A stretch of DNA of 64,000 nt from Lacrimispora sp. 210928-DFI.3.58 (GCF_020554865.1 NZ_JAJCIC010000017.1:1-64000), one strand, 5' to 3'. Numbered from the stretch's first letter, positions 34,522-43,616 are shown. The notes: generated by a model not told the origin, from the sequence alone. Made by a program: numbers and translations.

Positions 34522-35780
34522 ACAATACCTCTCTGCCTTTCCTCCTGTACTCTCTCATGAAATCCATACCCCATAATTACCATATCCGTTGCAATGTAGA
34601 ACATCTGATGGTTCAAGGTGTTATCCGTAGAGGAAATTACAAGCATGAACAGGATAACAGCAAAGGTAATGATCTCATTAGTGATCTTTCCCCCGCGTCC
34701 GAAATATTTTGTCCGCAGGACTGTAAGCGTCAGGATCCAGAAAATATAGCCAAAAAAACCAAGGTCAATATAAAATTGGAGAAAATCATTATGGACAGAG
34801 CCGGAATATACGTTCAGGTTCACTGTCAGCTGGTAGGCAAGAAACCCCATTCCCTGTCCAATATAGTTTGGAAGGAATTCATAGAACTGCGACACCTTTT
34901 TATAGGTCAGTGCACGCCCCATTGTGTCGATTCCGTAATCCTCCAGAAGATCAAAAAACCCCATTTTTACTGCGAAAATATAGAAAAGCAGCACCACCGC
35001 CACCATGAGGAGCACCGATGTGATCACTTTCGATACCGTCTTTGGACTTATATGCCTTGAAGCCAGCTGCAGCATCCATCCAGCCAGCAGTCCCACCACC
35101 ATAGCCAGTACGCCAATCCTCTTAAGCGCGGACAGGAAACAGAACATTGACAAAACAAGACCTGCCAGGAACCACACATTTTTTCGAAAAGTGAGCAGCA
35201 TAAAAAACGCATAGGTACCAACGCAGTATACCAACTCATGGATCTCGGCCTCAGCCATCACATCCCCGGTCTCCCCTGCAAAGGAAGTAAGCAGTGTTGC
35301 AAATTCTGAAAAATAGGTCTGCGGGCCATATTCGAAAATGACTTTTCCGATCAGGAAGAGATTCACAAGCAGCAGGCCTGCCAAATGATACCAGATCCCC
35401 TTCTCTCCAAACATATAGAGAAAAGCAGCAGCATAGAGGGCTGCCAAAAGCTGATTCACATAAATTCCATAATGCCACAGGCCTTGAATGATATATTCAA
35501 TCCCGGTCATCTCCACGCTCCACAAAAGCAGGGATGCCATGATCATGACAAACATAGGAGCACTGAGAATCAGCGCCGCCTTTACAGCCACAGCAGCCCT
35601 GGCCATATCGGGTTCTATTAAAAAGCTGACAAAGGCTGTGGCTATGGCCAGGACCACGAACACCTGCTGAACAGGGGTCGTAAAAAGGGGAATAACCTGG
35701 GAATAAAAATAGTGCATCAGCGCAGAGAGAGAGATAAAATATATGGCTGCGATCTTGCTGCCAAGCTTTTCTTCAAACAT
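34518..35780 (-). CDS. Wzy-type polysaccharide polymerase
   Basis: 420-residue hydrophobic protein with about ten or more membrane segments and one larger extracytoplasmic loop near residues 300-340 (GRALTYKKVSQFYEFLPNYI, then GQGMGFLAYQL and SVHNDFLQFYIDLGFFGYI). The GxG...HNDFLQ pattern is that of O-antigen polymerases/ligases. GGAGG before ATG 35780 selects this start. It links repeat units outside the membrane. Confidence 0.88.
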   Translation of the reverse strand: MFEEKLGSKIAAIYFISLSALMHYFYSQVIPLFTTPVQQVFVVLAIATAFVSFLIEPDMARAAVAVKAALILSAPMFVMIMASLLLWSVEMTGIEYIIQGLWHYGIYVNQLLAALYAAAFLYMFGEKGIWYHLAGLLLVNLFLIGKVIFEYGPQTYFSEFATLLTSFAGETGDVMAEAEIHELVYCVGTYAFFMLLTFRKNVWFLAGLVLSMFCFLSALKRIGVLAMVVGLLAGWMLQLASRHISPKTVSKVITSVLLMVAVVLLFYIFAVKMGFFDLLEDYGIDTMGRALTYKKVSQFYEFLPNYIGQGMGFLAYQLTVNLNVYSGSVHNDFLQFYIDLGFFGYIFWILTLTVLRTKYFGRGGKITNEIITFAVILFMLVISSTDNTLNHQMFYIATDMVIMGYGFHERVQEERQRGIV

Positions 35781-35820
35781 ATTTCTCTCTCCCTCCTCAC
35801 GGAATTTCTCTACCTTTTCC

Positions 35821-37803
35821 TTAAACAGACTCCCCTTCTTTAAGAGCAGGGGATACATATTTCACTTGGGAACCCACTGCCTTGGAAAGCAATGTACGGA
35901 TCCGGTGTACCTGATCACGGTGCGTGCCAGAAATTCCGATATCATATTTAATCTCCACTGCTTGGAGGATTTCCCTCTTATCCAGTACAAGCTGGAAATG
36001 CTTCAGTATCTGCTCTACAATGCCAATATCTGTTTGGCCTGCAACCACCACAAATTGGGCATTTCCATTATAGACAAGATATGCACCCGTCTTATTAAAC
36101 AACTCCTTAAGGTTATCTGCAAAGAACCGGATCAAGCTGTCCCCGGCTTCCCGCCCAAAGCCCCTGTTGATCTCCGGTTGATTGGTGATCACAATAGCTG
36201 CGCACACGACTCCCTCATCCAAAAGCTTTTTGTCATGGTTCTTCAAGTAATTATCAAATGCAACCCTGTTGTTCAATCCTGTCATATGGTCTGTATAGAA
36301 CACATATTGTACAATATCATTCATACGTCCTATAAGAATCGCGCTGCAGCAGCAGACAACCATCAGGAAAAGAGCTGCAATACTGGTATAGAGCTTTACA
36401 TTGATCTTTTCTTTTACAGCCACTGTTGACAATGTGGAAATATTATACGCTCCAAGATATTCGTTGTACTCCTCATTGGTCGCATCAACAATTTCAAAGA
36501 CCTGCTCCAATTCACTGATCAAACTCCGTATGCTGTCCTCTGTCTCCGTCACAATGGTGCCGTACTCCGGCATATTAAGCTCTGTACAGGTCAGGTCTGA
36601 GCGCATGCAGGCTGTCTCCACTGCCTCGCTGTTTTCCTCTCCAGCATTTTCCTCGTCAGCCTGCCCTTCCTTCTCATGTGCATTCACGGATATTCCCTTT
36701 GCCTCCGGACAAGCCCCCGTACAGCTGCTGAACACATCAATAATATAGTTGCAGTAAGCGGAGTCAATGATCGCATATTCCTTTTTTTCGTTGTGATCCC
36801 GCCAGCTGAAGATCAACTTATCGTAGGTCACAGTCTGGTCTCCCTGACCGATCACATCTCCGTAGCTGTCAATCAGATCCTTTTGATATACTTCATCGAG
36901 AATATACTCATATGTAATGTTGGTATTATCGGATTCCCGCATTTTCTGTACATATGCCTCGATAAGCTCCAGAACATCTGCAATTTTTTCTTCTTCTGCC
37001 TGGTTGGAAATTCCATACTGCTTGATCCGTTCCGTATATTTGGAAATCAAAAGGTTTTTGTCCTTTGTGATTTGATATTTAAAGATCTCGGAGAAAATTC
37101 CGGAAACCTTGACCGAGCGGATATAATTTAATTCATTTACCAGATCGGCGAAGGACATTCCCGTAGCCGAAGAGCGGAAGCCTGTTTCACCATTTGCCTG
37201 GGAGGTCAATGTTTTCAGATTTTCCGTAATATTTCCATCAATGATCTCCATCATCTCAATATAATCATAATTTCCTTCATAAAGAGAGCTGAGAGAGTTT
37301 GTGGTAGAGCCGATGTTGACATACTTTTCACTGAAATCTGAAAAATACAGATCCAAGATCTCATCAAGCACTCTTCTAGCAAAATCCTCATTTTCATTAT
37401 GATCAGCCTCAAAGGATACAATATACTTTGTCGGCTTATAGACATATTCCTCTCCGTCCTCCAGAACTGCTTCCTTTCTGGCCTCCTCATCTTCATCAAT
37501 CACTTCTGTAATCTTAATACTGGAAATCAGCTTATCCACGGAGTAAGACCGCGAATCCAGCTTCAGATTTCCAATTGCCTTTGACACGATCGCAGAGGAT
37601 TTTATGGCGTTGACATCAAGCTCCGTACCCAAAGGTGTTTTCCCTTCATCTGCCCCAACACTTTTATACTCTATAACAGCAGAGGCAATATATGCCTGGG
37701 ACTTTGAGAGAAAGAGGTAGATCGCAGCCGTCAGGCCAGCACACACAAGGATAATGAGAGGAAGCCATTTTTTTATGTACCGTGACAACTCAAATCTTTT
37801 CAT
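35821..37803 (-). CDS. Wzz-like chain-length protein with degenerate GGDEF domain
   Basis: 660 residues. TM1 lies at about 14-34, followed by a long extracytoplasmic coiled region and TM2 at about 470-492; together these form a Wzz-like polysaccharide co-polymerase. From about 493 to the end a cytoplasmic GGDEF fold begins YTDHMTGLNNRVAFDNYL, a good match to the DxLTGLxNRxxF start. The active site reads GNAQF at 580-584 in place of GGDEF, and the inhibitory RxxD site is KTGA. Both catalytic and I-site residues are lost, so c-di-GMP synthesis is unlikely; nucleotide sensing is possible. Starts with a four-base overlap on the first Wzz gene. Confidence 0.88.
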   Translation of the reverse strand: MKRFELSRYIKKWLPLIILVCAGLTAAIYLFLSKSQAYIASAVIEYKSVGADEGKTPLGTELDVNAIKSSAIVSKAIGNLKLDSRSYSVDKLISSIKITEVIDEDEEARKEAVLEDGEEYVYKPTKYIVSFEADHNENEDFARRVLDEILDLYFSDFSEKYVNIGSTTNSLSSLYEGNYDYIEMMEIIDGNITENLKTLTSQANGETGFRSSATGMSFADLVNELNYIRSVKVSGIFSEIFKYQITKDKNLLISKYTERIKQYGISNQAEEEKIADVLELIEAYVQKMRESDNTNITYEYILDEVYQKDLIDSYGDVIGQGDQTVTYDKLIFSWRDHNEKKEYAIIDSAYCNYIIDVFSSCTGACPEAKGISVNAHEKEGQADEENAGEENSEAVETACMRSDLTCTELNMPEYGTIVTETEDSIRSLISELEQVFEIVDATNEEYNEYLGAYNISTLSTVAVKEKINVKLYTSIAALFLMVVCCCSAILIGRMNDIVQYVFYTDHMTGLNNRVAFDNYLKNHDKKLLDEGVVCAAIVITNQPEINRGFGREAGDSLIRFFADNLKELFNKTGAYLVYNGNAQFVVVAGQTDIGIVEQILKHFQLVLDKREILQAVEIKYDIGISGTHRDQVHRIRTLLSKAVGSQVKYVSPALKEGESV

Positions 37804-39203
37804 GATAAAGAGGCTTCCTTTCTATTTGTTTCTGTTTTATGCTTTGTATTTTTTGATACACTGCTGGATATGGCAGATAAATTCAATGACAGGAAGAACA
37901 ATACACCGAAAATAATACAAGTGCCTACTGTTCTGAAAAAGGAGTGTTCCACCAGGCTTTCCGACATACATTTATTCATCTGCGTCTCGGAATACTCCTG
38001 TCCAACGGACTTTGCATTCTTTGCCAGCTCCGTGATCGTTATGCTGATCTCTTCGACCAGACGGTCCGCTGTGGCATCCTGCCTGTTTGACTTTGTTCCT
38101 TCTAAAGCATTAATCACTGCCTTGTTTGTCTCTATTTCCTTCAGATAATCTGCTGACTTTTTGCTGTAATCCTCTGCCTCCACGGACAGTGTATCAATTC
38201 CGACTTTTGTACGCCCCATATAGTACTCGCCATCGGTATCCCAGGTCGGAACAAGCACAACTCTTGTCATCTCCTCCGCGTACATGGATACTGCCTCATT
38301 TCTGATCTGGAAAGAGGCTTTGGCCTTTCTCGTTTCATAATCAGTCAGTGTATTATCGTATTCCAGGCGGCCAATATATTTATCCGCATTTTTGGATACT
38401 CCGTTGGTCAAAAGGTAGGATTTTAGATTTTCATCGATCTGAATATCCTTTAGCTGCGTACACTTCTGTGCAAGAGAATAAAAGGTGCTCCCATCAGCTG
38501 AGATAAAGCTCGGAGACTCATTTGCCAGGACAAACATATAATTTTCAATTTTCTGGACCTGCATATCCAGATACTGGACAATGTCCAGATAATCCATCTC
38601 CTGAAAACCATTCTGATAGTCGATCTGAATATCAAGCACACCGAAATTGTATGCATACTTTTCGATGTAAAACTTTTTATATGCGTTGGCGATCAGGACT
38701 ACCACATTCTCCGCATTCAGATGCCTTGTTTTCTTATCTGCCTCAAATGTAACCAAAAACTCTGTGGAAATGTGGTATTCATCTTTATCGTATGGATTTC
38801 CCTCCTGCACCGGGGTCACGGACAGACATTTTCTTAAATCCCTTGCCTCCACCTTCTCCAGGGCTCCCTCTTTGATTGCACGCTCCACAACCTCATCACA
38901 GATGATTTCTGACATATTATATCTGGTAGCATTTGTATTTTGTCCCTTATAAGCCTCTGAATAATTCAGTGTAATCATTACAGTGGCCGTGGAATTGAAC
39001 GCTATCTGATAAAAAAAGAGAAAAATCCCAAGAAAGACAAGGGTAACAGGGAAAGTCCACCATCTGACTGCTGATTTTGCAAAAATCTCTCTTTTAATCG
39101 CATTCCAGGAAATATATTTTGACTGTATACAGAGCCTGACAATGGCGCTGAGAGCAATCACACCTATGAATGCCATGAAGACTGTCAATACTATAAAAGC
39201 CAT
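37800..39203 (-). CDS. Wzz-like polysaccharide co-polymerase
   Basis: 467 residues with an N-terminal segment (1-25), a second hydrophobic segment at about 49-69 (VTLVFLGIFLFFYQIAF), a long extracytoplasmic helical region, and a C-terminal segment (FRTVGTCIIFGVLFFLSLNL). This is the chain-length determinant layout. There is no cytoplasmic BY-kinase here or elsewhere in the operon. Likely forms a complex with the GGDEF-bearing partner encoded next, with which it overlaps by four bases. Confidence 0.82.
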   Translation of the reverse strand: MAFIVLTVFMAFIGVIALSAIVRLCIQSKYISWNAIKREIFAKSAVRWWTFPVTLVFLGIFLFFYQIAFNSTATVMITLNYSEAYKGQNTNATRYNMSEIICDEVVERAIKEGALEKVEARDLRKCLSVTPVQEGNPYDKDEYHISTEFLVTFEADKKTRHLNAENVVVLIANAYKKFYIEKYAYNFGVLDIQIDYQNGFQEMDYLDIVQYLDMQVQKIENYMFVLANESPSFISADGSTFYSLAQKCTQLKDIQIDENLKSYLLTNGVSKNADKYIGRLEYDNTLTDYETRKAKASFQIRNEAVSMYAEEMTRVVLVPTWDTDGEYYMGRTKVGIDTLSVEAEDYSKKSADYLKEIETNKAVINALEGTKSNRQDATADRLVEEISITITELAKNAKSVGQEYSETQMNKCMSESLVEHSFFRTVGTCIIFGVLFFLSLNLSAISSSVSKNTKHKTETNRKEASLS

Positions 39204-39224
39204 GCGCTCACCTCCTCCTTACGG

Positions 39225-40520
39225 TCAATAGCGGTTCATGTCAATGATAACCAGCTCCGGTTGATTGTTGATTCTGACTGCTCCCCTGTTTGACAGACCA
39301 TTGTTTACAATCAGGGGATACCCTCCTACGTCGTATTTCCCGGAAACATAATATTCGCCTCTTTTGCGTTCTGGAAACCAGCCATTTTTACGTTCGTACA
39401 CAGCACCTAGATAGGGAAGCCGCACAAGCCCTCCATGAGTATGCCCGCATAAGACCAAATCCCCCCAATGACCTTCTCCGTATGTTTCATAGATATATGG
39501 CTCATGGCTCACCATTAACTTTAGATGATCGGTATTTTCATCAATAAATTCCCGGTAGGAATCGCCTGCATAGGGCCAAAATGCATATGGATTTGATGTC
39601 AAAACACCATAGACATCTACTGGCAGTCCGTTCACCTCCAGCGTATCATAGCTGTTAAGAAGAACATGGACCCCCATTGCCTCCAGCATGGTCTTCAGCT
39701 CATCCTCCTTTTCGAGAAATCCAGAAAAATCCCTGTTCTCTTCCGTGCAGCCCAGATACTCATCGATCAGATCCAGCCTCAGCTCTATCCCATAAATTTT
39801 TGTTGCTTCGTTATTCCCATATATGTAATAAACGGGCGCAATATCGACCAGCTGCCTGCATAGATCAAGAGTCACGCTCATAGACGCATCGTTCTCATCG
39901 ATAATGTCCCCGGACAGTATCAGTATATCCGGAGACAAGCGTCCAATCCGCCTGATCAGCTCCTGATTATCTTTGCCAAACACCGTATTGTGGAGATCAG
40001 AAATATGGATCACCCTCAAATTTCCGTCTACCTTCCCGTTTCCTACCTGATAGAAGGTTTCCTTAAAGGAGCGGTTCTTCAGCACATTTATCCCTATAAA
40101 GACCACTACTGCCACAAAGCATGGCAGGAGGACAAAAAGGAGTTGGCGCAGCCACCGCTGTCCTCTACCGGATGAGCCCTTCCTTTTCTCCTTCCTTATC
40201 TCCTTCTTTTTTTTCCTCACTCTTATTTCTGGAGTTTTTCTCTCTGGCGTTCTTTCGACCTGCAACTCCAGCTTTCGCCCTGCTGCCCATGACAGACATT
40301 CTCTCAGGCCATCTGAATATTTACTGAGAAATTCTTCCGGATCCTTGCTGCCCCGGTACACAACAACTGCCTTTTCTTCTGTCATCCCAGTCAATTCAAA
40401 TTGTTCCAGCCATTCTTCTGCAGCATTGTCCGGCAAAGTCTTTGACCATCTCCTCCTGGCGACTTCCCAGACCAGATGCGTGGACGATCCACTCACTTTT
40501 TTATTTTTTTCTGTTCCCAT
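39225..40520 (-). CDS. Membrane-anchored calcineurin-like metallophosphoesterase
   Basis: 431 residues. A charged cytoplasmic N-terminus (to about 135) is followed by one membrane segment (LLFVLLPCFVAVVVFIGINV) and an external metallophosphatase domain. Metal ligands appear as HISDLHN, SGDIIDEND, YGNNEA, VSHEPY and CGHTHGG. Similar to YkuE/YaeI-type phosphodiesterases. Might hydrolyse a lipid-linked or sugar-phosphate bond. GGAGGG selects ATG 40520; an upstream GTG at 40559 is possible. Confidence 0.85.
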   Translation of the reverse strand: MGTEKNKKVSGSSTHLVWEVARRRWSKTLPDNAAEEWLEQFELTGMTEEKAVVVYRGSKDPEEFLSKYSDGLRECLSWAAGRKLELQVERTPERKTPEIRVRKKKKEIRKEKRKGSSGRGQRWLRQLLFVLLPCFVAVVVFIGINVLKNRSFKETFYQVGNGKVDGNLRVIHISDLHNTVFGKDNQELIRRIGRLSPDILILSGDIIDENDASMSVTLDLCRQLVDIAPVYYIYGNNEATKIYGIELRLDLIDEYLGCTEENRDFSGFLEKEDELKTMLEAMGVHVLLNSYDTLEVNGLPVDVYGVLTSNPYAFWPYAGDSYREFIDENTDHLKLMVSHEPYIYETYGEGHWGDLVLCGHTHGGLVRLPYLGAVYERKNGWFPERKRGEYYVSGKYDVGGYPLIVNNGLSNRGAVRINNQPELVIIDMNRY

Positions 40521-40561
40521 CCTGAAGCCCTCCGGCCTCTTAAGCCGCTTTCCTTTCACAT

Positions 40562-41662
40562 TTATTTTTTTAACAACTCCTCCACTGCCCAGGCAGACAG
40601 CAGATCAAATCCTTTCTTGTTTGGATGTGTGCCATCCGTCAGGTATTGGAACTGGTTCTCTAAAGTAATACCACAGAGCTCCAAATCAATTAGATTGGTA
40701 TGATATTCTTCTGCAATCCTTCTGATCTCCAGATTCAGCCAGCCCTCCGGATCCGCCAAATTGATATTGCAGATAAAATATGTGCAAAGGTATATCTCCG
40801 CTTTTGTATAAGTTTCTGTTATGTCATCCAGCATCTTTCTGTAACTCTCACCTATTTTATCCTTTGGCACATTTGAAAAAATATCGTTCCCGCCTATCAG
40901 CACCAGAATGATGTCCGGGTCCTCTCCTGCCATGTGCAGTTCCTTTCCCCTACCCATACTGGCAGCCATATTACTGGCCGTCACCGTCAGGTCCGTAACT
41001 CCGGAACCCCCATAAGCATTCACCTTGCAGACACTCATCCCCAATCTCTTTGCCAGCTGATACCACCACAGATCCGTACTTTTTACTTCCGGATCCGGGT
41101 ACATCTCATATCCCGTAGGCTGGTATACTGGAATTGCACTGATGCTGTCTCCAAGAACCGACAATTTCTTTCCGTAAAACGGCGTTTTAAGTATCTTCTT
41201 TTCCACACGTCCGGCCATTCCCTGAGGTGATAAAATTCCCCACAGCGTTACGCTCTTTTCTTCCTCCACTCTTATGGGTAAAAATACCAGGGTTGCTTCT
41301 TTGGGTATTTCCAAGGTATATGCTCCCTTTTCAATCTCCTCTGACTTTATGATATTTCGCTCTGCATCCAAAAACAGAACAGAATGAATACAGGAATAAC
41401 CATATTCTATGAAAATACTTTCGATTTCATAGAACTGGCTGTTCAGATCAACTATATACTGCTTCCACTCTCCACTCCGGTACTCAGTAAGATGATCATT
41501 ATCATCCAAATAACAGACATCATCCTCATATTCAATAAAAAGAGAGATTCTCCGATCTTCTTCACCCCATAGTCTGACGCGGCACAAAGAAAGCCAAGCC
41601 ATTATTCCTGCAATGCTGCACAAAGCTGCCACCAAGAAGACCGTCTTCTTTTTTCTTCCCAT
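40562..41662 (-). CDS. SGNH/GDSL-hydrolase, membrane-anchored
   Basis: 366 residues with an N-terminal signal-anchor (about 7-26), a beta-rich domain, then an SGNH esterase: block I LSVLGDSISAIP (Ser), block II glycine in AYGGSGVTDLT, block III LIGGNDIF and block V DGTHPNKKGF (Asp, His). Likely removes or transfers O-acyl groups on the exported polysaccharide, complementing the acyltransferases of the same operon. One base separates it from the DivIVA-like gene. Confidence 0.87.
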   Translation of the reverse strand: MGRKKKTVFLVAALCSIAGIMAWLSLCRVRLWGEEDRRISLFIEYEDDVCYLDDNDHLTEYRSGEWKQYIVDLNSQFYEIESIFIEYGYSCIHSVLFLDAERNIIKSEEIEKGAYTLEIPKEATLVFLPIRVEEEKSVTLWGILSPQGMAGRVEKKILKTPFYGKKLSVLGDSISAIPVYQPTGYEMYPDPEVKSTDLWWYQLAKRLGMSVCKVNAYGGSGVTDLTVTASNMAASMGRGKELHMAGEDPDIILVLIGGNDIFSNVPKDKIGESYRKMLDDITETYTKAEIYLCTYFICNINLADPEGWLNLEIRRIAEEYHTNLIDLELCGITLENQFQYLTDGTHPNKKGFDLLSAWAVEELLKK

Positions 41663-41663
41663 C

Positions 41664-42389
41664 TTATTTCTTTTCTATATCATCGGACAAAAGATCTAGG
41701 GGCTCATCAGAAAAAACATCATCAATGCGAAGAGGCATTTTCTTTATCAGTTCCCCTAATTCATTGTATGTCTCGATCAGCTTTCCCTGAGAACGGTTGA
41801 TCGAATTCAGATATTCCACCAGCTTATATTTGGCCGCCATATATAGCCTTTCATTTTCTGTCCGTTTTTCCTTTATTTCTCTGTCCGCTTCGGAAAGAAG
41901 AAGGTCTGCCTCCTTTTGGGCATCAAACTTCATCTGTTGTGCCTCCGTCTTGGCAATTTCCGCGATCTTTTCCGCCTCGCTTTTAGCATCTGAAAGTACC
42001 TTTTCAGCTCCCGCCCTGGCATCAAGTGATACCTTCTTTGCCTCCTGCTCTGCAATGGATATCACACGCATTGCAGCATCATAATCAATTCCCTGTTTTT
42101 CAATCTGCTGCTCCATTCGCTGTTCCAGTTCTGTCAGCTGCTTACTGTGCTCTTTCCGAAGCTTTTCCTCCTCTAACAGTAAGGCATTTACCTGCTGTTC
42201 CAAAGCCTCTTTTTCGCTCTGCGCCTCCTCCATTTTGAGCTTTAACTCTTTTACAGCCTGACGTTCCTTCTCAAGAACACCATCTTCTTTCTCTCTCAGG
42301 CTCTCCAATTCGCTTACCAGAAGCTCAATATATTCGTCAACCTCTTCCTTCTGATATCCCTTAAAAAACACAGTGCGGAACTTTTTCAT
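41664..42389 (-). CDS. DivIVA-like coiled-coil protein
   Basis: 241 residues. The N-terminus FRTVFFKGYQKEEVDEYIEL matches the membrane-binding DivIVA domain (FxGYxxxEVDxFL), followed by about 150 residues of coiled coil rich in Glu, Lys and Ala, and a short tail. AAAGGA selects ATG 42389. It is the first gene after the riboswitch. DivIVA proteins mark curved membrane at poles and septa; here it may position the synthesis machinery. Confidence 0.82.
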   Translation of the reverse strand: MKKFRTVFFKGYQKEEVDEYIELLVSELESLREKEDGVLEKERQAVKELKLKMEEAQSEKEALEQQVNALLLEEEKLRKEHSKQLTELEQRMEQQIEKQGIDYDAAMRVISIAEQEAKKVSLDARAGAEKVLSDAKSEAEKIAEIAKTEAQQMKFDAQKEADLLLSEADREIKEKRTENERLYMAAKYKLVEYLNSINRSQGKLIETYNELGELIKKMPLRIDDVFSDEPLDLLSDDIEKK

Positions 42390-42468
42390 ATCACAATATC
42401 CTTTCTTTTGATTTTCTGAAAATCTCCCGGCTTTTGCTTCAGAGAAGACTGGACACCCTCTCCAAAAC

Positions 42469-42507
42469 AAAAAAAGACTGCAATCAAGAATAACTCTGAT
42501 TGCAGTC
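42469..42507 (-). terminator. Riboswitch expression-platform terminator
   Basis: On the minus strand GACTGCAATC pairs with GATTGCAGTC around a short loop and is followed by seven T residues (42469-42475). It lies directly after the c-di-GMP aptamer and 80 bases before the first gene, so it is the likely switch for transcription. Confidence 0.9.
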
Positions 42508-42600
42508 GAACGACCTTGCGGAACATTACAAACTCATGTCACACTTAAGGCTCCTAACTTTGCGTCCCCGCATTTCTACGGGTTTGCTAACTATCCAATT
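42508..42600 (-). ncRNA. Cyclic-di-GMP-I (GEMM-I) riboswitch aptamer
   Basis: On the minus strand GCAAACC (42581-42587), a GNRA-type AGAAA loop closed by CCCG/CGGG, and GGGACGCAAAG (42558-42568) reproduce the most conserved part of the GEMM-I class, including the tetraloop stem and the GACGCAAAG strand that contacts the ligand. AGGAGCCUUAAG follows. The 3' half is less clear by eye. An intrinsic terminator follows immediately. It controls the polysaccharide operon. Whether ligand turns the operon on or off is not certain from the sequence. Confidence 0.88.
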
Positions 42601-42611
42601 TTATGGATTTT

Positions 42612-42641
42612 ATTATAACCTGCAATGCTTATTTTTGTCAA
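42612..42641 (-). promoter_or_regulatory. Promoter of the polysaccharide operon
   Basis: On the minus strand a perfect -35 TTGACA (42636-42641) and perfect -10 TATAAT (42612-42617) are separated by 18 bases. The transcript would begin a few bases before the riboswitch. A consensus promoter means that control rests mainly on the riboswitch. Confidence 0.88.
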
Positions 42642-42659
42642 GAAATCTTTTCTTCCTTG

Positions 42660-42688
42660 TTGAACTCCAGCCCGGTACGCTGTACAAT
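42660..42688 (+). promoter_or_regulatory. Promoter of the LysR regulator
   Basis: -35 TTGAAC (42660-42665), 17-base spacer, -10 TACAAT (42683-42688). It is divergent from the operon promoter, about 20 bases away. Confidence 0.65.
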
Positions 42689-42724
42689 ACGTTTAACGAT
42701 CATTTTTGTATAAATGGAGGCATT

Positions 42725-43606
42725 ATGACACTTTCAGAAATCGAGGCATTTTTAGCTGTCATAAAATACGGAACCATATCTGCTGCCTCGGAAAAGCTCT
42801 TCATCTCCCAGCCGGCTCTAAGCCGCAGGATCCATGCCATTGAGGAAGAGCTGGGCTATGGACTTTTTGTGAGGGGGAAGGGCGTGCGGGGCGTTGAGCT
42901 GACAAAGGAGGGACAGGCCTTTATCTCTGTGGCAGAAAAGATGAGCGGACTCTACCGGGAGGCTGCCGCCATTTCCAGGCTCTCTGACAGGCCCTTATTC
43001 CGCATCTCCTCCATCGGGAGCGTCAGCACCTACCTTCTTCCCAATGTGCTGAGAACCCTGAAGGAGGTCACCGGATGCAGCCTTGTGTTCCACAATTACC
43101 ACTCCCTGGAAGCCTATGAATATGTGGAAAAAGGGCTGGTGGACCTGGCGCTGATCTCTGATGATATATATTCACGGAATGTTGCCACGATCCCTGCTTT
43201 TAAGGAGCCCTTTGTGATCATCGGCGGGGCCGGGCTTCCTCTGGACGGACCGGTCCATCCATCACAGCTACAGGCCGAGGATGAGATCCGCCTTCCCTGG
43301 AACCCGGAATACGATGCCTGGCATGACAAATGGTTCCATCCCACCGTCTTCCCCAGCGTTACCCTGGATCAGATGTCTCTTCTGGAATATTTCCTCACAG
43401 GAGAAAGGTGGGCGGCAGCCCCTTTGACCGTAGCCCAGCGCATCCAAGGCTGCTCCCTGAAAATACTCCCGCTTTCCGATGGTCCTCAGGACCATATCGT
43501 CTATTATCTTGTCCCACATAGCGCCAAGACTCCTGTGGCGGAGGCATTTCTCCGTCTGCTGGACCAGGAGGTGACAAGGATCAGCGGAGTGGTATCCTTT
43601 CTGTGA
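42725..43606 (+). CDS. LysR-family transcriptional regulator
   Basis: 293 residues. N-terminal winged helix-turn-helix (EIEAFLAVIKYGTISAASEK, then LFISQPALSRRIHAIEEELG) and a C-terminal LysR-substrate domain. GGAGG just before ATG 42725 selects the start; the frame is open well upstream but lacks family similarity there. It diverges from the riboswitch-controlled operon and is convergent with the MATE gene (10 bases apart). Target and inducer unknown; the divergent operon is a candidate by position. Confidence 0.92.
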   Translation: MTLSEIEAFLAVIKYGTISAASEKLFISQPALSRRIHAIEEELGYGLFVRGKGVRGVELTKEGQAFISVAEKMSGLYREAAAISRLSDRPLFRISSIGSVSTYLLPNVLRTLKEVTGCSLVFHNYHSLEAYEYVEKGLVDLALISDDIYSRNVATIPAFKEPFVIIGGAGLPLDGPVHPSQLQAEDEIRLPWNPEYDAWHDKWFHPTVFPSVTLDQMSLLEYFLTGERWAAAPLTVAQRIQGCSLKILPLSDGPQDHIVYYLVPHSAKTPVAEAFLRLLDQEVTRISGVVSFL

Positions 43607-43616
43607 TCCCCTGCCC

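Noticed and set aside
35821..37803. Active diguanylate cyclase that feeds the riboswitch
   Set aside because: GGDEF is replaced by GNAQF and the I-site is lost, so synthesis of c-di-GMP is unlikely.
42470..42610. Plus-strand riboswitch for the LysR gene
   Set aside because: The GEMM-I consensus, promoter and terminator T-run all read on the minus strand.
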